Assembly: GCA_016931365.1 (NCBI GenBank)
Contig: JAFGEY010000446.1
Coordinates: 1-33,376 of the forward strand
From: Anaerolineae bacterium
GTDB lineage: Bacteria > Chloroflexota > Anaerolineae > JAFGEY01
DNA: 33,376 nt
Reading direction: 5' to 3'
Both the position numbers and the translations under genes were made by a program. Every line of letters begins with the position of its first letter. Positions within the stretch are counted from its first letter, which is position 1. Of this stretch, positions 30,842-33,376 are shown one piece after another. The notes below the pieces were generated by a model. The model was not told where the DNA came from. It was given only the letters and a program-made list of their open reading frames with translations, and made no database searches.

Positions 30842-31654
30842 TCACACACCCGGACGATAGTCCGGGGCCGGGTTGAACACGACGCGGCTCAAGACACGGT
30901 CCTGGATACGGGACGCCAGGCGGGCAGGCAGGTCTTTGGGGTGAAGGTTGGAAACGATCACGGTGGGCATTTCGTTCCTGTAGCGGTGATCCAGGATCAG
31001 GTACAGGACATTTTCCGACCAGGCGCTGGGGTACTCGGCGCCCAGATCATCCAGAACCAGGACGGGCGCGTCTTGGGCCAGCCGGATCAGTTGATGATCG
31101 TCCGGCGCGCGGCCGTCGCCCTCGGCGCCAAAGGTTGCCTTGATCGCCTCAAGCAGGCTGGGCGCGGTCAGAAACAGCGCCGGGATGCACCGGGTATGAA
31201 TCAGGTGATAGACGATGGCCGCCGCCAGATGCGATTTGCCACAGCCAACGCCGCCATAGAGCACCAGCCAGCCGCGCGGGTCGCCGGCAAACTGGACGGC
31301 CGCATTGAAGGCCGGCGTCGCTGCGTTGGCGCGACCCTGGCAGCTGAAATTGCCAAAGCGCTGCTCGCGGGCCTGTCCACTGAGCGAAGAATAGCGCTGC
31401 ATCCGCTCGATCTGGCGCTTGAGCACCACGCCGCAGGCCGGACACGGCACGATTTTGCCCCGCCCCGGGCGACCGGCTGGGTCCGGCGCATAGAGCGAGC
31501 GCACCGACCGGCAGGTGTCGCACCAGGGTTCGCCATCGGGGCCAAGACGAGGCAGGGACAGCGGTTCAGATTGTTTGTCCGTTACCAGTGCGGCCTCAAC
31601 GCGCTTTTGGGGCGAGATGAATGGAATGATACGCCGAGCTGTAGATGGGCTCAT
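30842..31654 (-). CDS. DnaC/IstB-like helicase loader ATPase
   Basis: A 270-residue AAA+ protein. The N-terminal part has a four-cysteine site (CDTC at 45-48 and CPAC at 71-74), probably binding zinc. The ATPase part has Walker A GGVGCGKS (134-141), Walker B VLVLDDLG (198-205), sensor VIVSNLHP and the arginine-rich LASRIQDR. Such proteins load the replicative helicase or assist a transposase; with an initiator gene 11 bases upstream and no transposase nearby, a helicase loader is much more likely. AAGGAAGG precedes the ATG. Confidence 0.88.
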   Translation of the reverse strand: MSPSTARRIIPFISPQKRVEAALVTDKQSEPLSLPRLGPDGEPWCDTCRSVRSLYAPDPAGRPGRGKIVPCPACGVVLKRQIERMQRYSSLSGQAREQRFGNFSCQGRANAATPAFNAAVQFAGDPRGWLVLYGGVGCGKSHLAAAIVYHLIHTRCIPALFLTAPSLLEAIKATFGAEGDGRAPDDHQLIRLAQDAPVLVLDDLGAEYPSAWSENVLYLILDHRYRNEMPTVIVSNLHPKDLPARLASRIQDRVLSRVVFNPAPDYRPGV

Positions 31655-31665
31655 TTTCCTTCCTT

Positions 31666-33183
31666 TCAGGCATTCTCACCGAGTAACGCGGCGGCGTCGA
31701 TGGGCATCACCGTCTCGGCGGCGGCGCGGGCGGCGGCCAGTTCGGCGTCCGACCAGGTGGTGGGTTGGCGGATGGCAGCGCGCGATGTGAACGATTGAGC
31801 GCGTGGTTTGACCTCGGCCGGGTCGGGCTGGCGTTGGGACAGAAATCCCTGCTGCTGCCAGCGTTCGAGCAAGGAGCGGATCGGCTTGAGGGCCAGATAG
31901 CCGCCGCGCGCCGAACCCTCCTGGAACAGGGTGTGGATCGCCATAACGACCCACTGCGCGCCCGAGCTGGAATCGGGATGGGGATCGGCCAGGGCAATGG
32001 GGTTGAAATCGCGAGCCAGACGGCTCAAAGCGTGTCGCTCTGCATCGTTGGTAGGCCGCCCGTTGACGGCGCTAAAGGCTTCGAACACCCTCTCCAGCGT
32101 GGCATCCGCGGCGTCAGGTATCTGTACCTCTGCACTTGAAGCGGGCTCACCAGGCTTATGGTGGTCGACATCGACCGGCGCGGTGGATTCGGCTGGCGCG
32201 GCAGCCACCGCAGGATCGGCTGGAACGGATCGGGACGATGTCTCACGGATCACGGGGATGCAATAGGCAAAACGCCCAATGCGTCCGGGGCGTCGGGCAG
32301 CAACAAAGCGTTGGCAGGCCAGGTCGATGCCGACGCAGATTTGATCGAGGCCAAATCCATCGGTCAACAATTGGTCGAGCAGTAGATTGTCTTTGGGAGT
32401 TGGCGCATACGAGGTCGCGCCGGTCTGTCGGGCAAAGTGCGCCCAAACAGCCGCGCGCACGGTCGTGGTTGTTGTGGTTGTATGGTATTGCTTTGGATCA
32501 CTGTCAGTTACGGCTGTAACTGACAGTGATCGAGGTTCAGGAGCGTTGTAACTATCAGTTACAACGCTCGGAGTTTGGCGGCGGCGCGCAGAATAGCTCT
32601 CGGCGCGTTTCTGCGCCCGGGCGGCCAGCGTTTTCCAAAGGGGATGTTCGCGCGCCACGGGCAGAATGTGGTGCCAGATGTTGGAACGGTCAATGGGGGC
32701 AAACTCAGTTTTGAAAATGTGGGCGATGCGCCGGAACACGGTAGGCTTGTGCTCTGCCAGGCGCAGCACGGCGATCACGTCATCGGCGCACAGCGGGCGC
32801 TGCCGGTCGATGAGCCGGTAAAAGTTCTTGGGCGTGCGATCGTTGGTCCCATTGTCGGAGGCGATGACGCGCACCTCGACGATGAGCAGTTCGAGCGCCT
32901 GGGCAATGTCGGTGATGTCGACGAGGGTTTGGCGCGAGAGTCCATAGAAATGGGCCTCGTCCTCGCGGGAAGGAAAGGCAAAGCCGCTGCTGGCAGAGCC
33001 ATCGCGGCGGTCGCACCACACGTCATAGCTGGCCAACAGGCCGACGCCATCCAGTCCAAGCAGTGGGGCCAGATCGGTAATCTGGTCGTTGCTGGCCCAG
33101 AAAAAGCCACGGCGGCGTTGGTCGGCGCCAACGGTCGATGTTGCTGCCGATGTATTCGATTGTTGATGGATCGCTTTAGACAT
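31666..33183 (-). CDS. Replication-initiator-like protein
   Basis: A 505-residue protein. Residues about 25-110 look like a winged-helix domain of plasmid initiators (DQITDLAPLLGLDGVGLLASY, GFAFPSREDEAHFYGLSRQTL). A linker at about 200-245, including seven threonines in a row, leads to a second region, and the C-terminal part (about 370-480) has a helical layout recalling DnaD-like or primosome proteins. The next gene is a DnaC-type loader, supporting a replication role. The ATG at 33183 follows GGGGGA; an ATG ten codons earlier has no ribosome site. The codons for residues 205-229 form two perfect palindromes. I infer the role from layout and context, not from a firm family match. Confidence 0.6.
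   Translation of the reverse strand: MSKAIHQQSNTSAATSTVGADQRRRGFFWASNDQITDLAPLLGLDGVGLLASYDVWCDRRDGSASSGFAFPSREDEAHFYGLSRQTLVDITDIAQALELLIVEVRVIASDNGTNDRTPKNFYRLIDRQRPLCADDVIAVLRLAEHKPTVFRRIAHIFKTEFAPIDRSNIWHHILPVAREHPLWKTLAARAQKRAESYSARRRQTPSVVTDSYNAPEPRSLSVTAVTDSDPKQYHTTTTTTTVRAAVWAHFARQTGATSYAPTPKDNLLLDQLLTDGFGLDQICVGIDLACQRFVAARRPGRIGRFAYCIPVIRETSSRSVPADPAVAAAPAESTAPVDVDHHKPGEPASSAEVQIPDAADATLERVFEAFSAVNGRPTNDAERHALSRLARDFNPIALADPHPDSSSGAQWVVMAIHTLFQEGSARGGYLALKPIRSLLERWQQQGFLSQRQPDPAEVKPRAQSFTSRAAIRQPTTWSDAELAAARAAAETVMPIDAAALLGENA
32496..32531. repeat. 16-bp perfect palindrome inside the initiator gene
   Basis: GATCACTGTCAGTTAC (32496-32511) pairs perfectly with GTAACTGACAGTGATC (32516-32531) around GGCT. 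It lies in the part of the gene encoding the low-complexity linker, where sequence is free to serve the DNA. Candidate origin element. Confidence 0.8.
32541..32569. repeat. Second palindrome inside the initiator gene
   Basis: GAGCGTTGTAAC (32541-32552) pairs perfectly with GTTACAACGCTC (32558-32569) around a five-base loop. It starts nine bases after the first palindrome and shares the core TCAGTTAC with it. Confidence 0.8.
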
Positions 33184-33186
33184 GAA

Positions 33187-33224
33187 AAATCCCCCGAATG
33201 AAATGAAACTCATTCGGGGGATTT
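33187..33224. promoter_or_regulatory. Hairpin covering the initiator ribosome site
   Basis: AAATCCCCCGAATGA (33187-33201) and TCATTCGGGGGATTT (33210-33224) are exact 15-bp complements with an eight-base loop. On the minus strand the 3' arm contains the GGGGGA ribosome site and is followed by T residues just before the ATG at 33183. It can act as an attenuator or hide the ribosome site, or be a DNA operator. Confidence 0.65.
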
Positions 33225-33225
33225 G

Positions 33226-33256
33226 TACCAGATCGAGAAATCTGGTATACTGTCAA
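33226..33256 (-). promoter_or_regulatory. Dyad and possible -35 upstream of the initiator gene
   Basis: TACCAGAT (33226-33233) and ATCTGGTA (33240-33247) form an 8-bp dyad. A perfect TTGACA (33256-33251, minus strand) stands next to it, but no good -10 lies at the right distance, so the promoter call is weak while the dyad is clear. Confidence 0.4.
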
Positions 33257-33308
33257 TGGTCGCAGGCGTTTGTCTGTGTACCCACTATGGGAATGGAACG
33301 GTTGGACT

Positions 33309-33336
33309 GATAACTTGTATCTTATCGGAAGTTATC
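33309..33336. repeat. Dyad GATAACTT/AAGTTATC near the right edge
   Basis: GATAACTT (33309-33316) pairs with AAGTTATC (33329-33336) over 12 bases. It is the third dyad within 150 bases upstream of the initiator. The rest of the sequence to the window edge shows no gene. Confidence 0.45.
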
Positions 33337-33376
33337 GAGTCGCCCCCGTCGCTCCCGCTGTAAAACCCACCTTCCA

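Noticed and set aside
30842..31654. IstB helper of an IS21-type transposon
   Set aside because: The ATPase could fit, but there is no IstA transposase or terminal inverted repeat nearby, and an initiator gene adjoins it.
30743..31798. Plus-strand open stretch of 351 codons
   Set aside because: It is antisense to the helicase loader gene with intact Walker motifs.

Overview
The window looks like chromosomal DNA of a signalling-rich bacterium, most likely a member of Chloroflexota. This is an inference from the mix of MEDS/GAF sensors, DUF4388 and Roadblock/LC7 proteins, an MglA-type GTPase and a methanogen-type gamma carbonic anhydrase; no rRNA or other phylogenetic marker is present. Almost every gene lies on the minus strand. 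The exceptions are a short plus-strand island at about 21.2-22.9 kb, which holds a decayed radical SAM gene and a complete toxin-antitoxin pair.

Left part (about 0-21.1 kb), a dense sensory and regulatory region in six apparent transcription units, listed in transcription order. (1) A receiver-GAF-PAS-GAF-histidine kinase (18617-21073), overlapping by four bases an OmpR-type response regulator (17796-18620) and closed by tandem hairpins. (2) An eight-gene run (12509-17621): receiver-Roadblock, Roadblock, diverged Roadblock, MglB-like Roadblock, MglA-like GTPase, diverged Roadblock, DUF4388-Roadblock and a cysteine-containing V4R-like protein. (3) A Cam-type gamma carbonic anhydrase. (4) A carboxylate-amine ligase of the amidoligase family, a class II glutamine amidotransferase and a receiver-GAF-GAF protein with a histidine-kinase dimerisation helix but no ATPase domain. 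(5) A nine-PAS, one-GAF NarL-type histidine kinase overlapping its LuxR-type regulator. (6) A stand-alone receiver, a small zinc-ribbon-like protein and a MEDS-GAF sensor, followed by a gene cut by the window edge.

Right part (about 22.9-33.4 kb) is visibly richer in G+C and reads as a plasmid-like or integrative element. It has a replication-initiator-like protein with striking palindromes inside its gene, a DnaC-type helicase loader, a two-helix membrane protein, an FtsK-like DNA translocase, a ParM-type actin flanked by two ParR-like small proteins (one with a single copy of the module, one with two), a replication-relaxation-like protein and several unknown helical proteins. No integrase, relaxase or tRNA attachment site is visible, so whether it is integrated, or whether the whole window belongs to a larger replicon, cannot be decided here.

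How the parts may work together. In the left part many inputs (PAS, GAF, MEDS) feed phosphorelays, and receiver-Roadblock and Roadblock proteins probably control the nucleotide state of the MglA-like GTPase. The amidoligase/amidotransferase pair suggests that an unknown amide-forming modification is made under the same control. In the right part the initiator and loader would start replication, ParM with its ParR-like adaptors would segregate copies, and the FtsK-like protein would move DNA.
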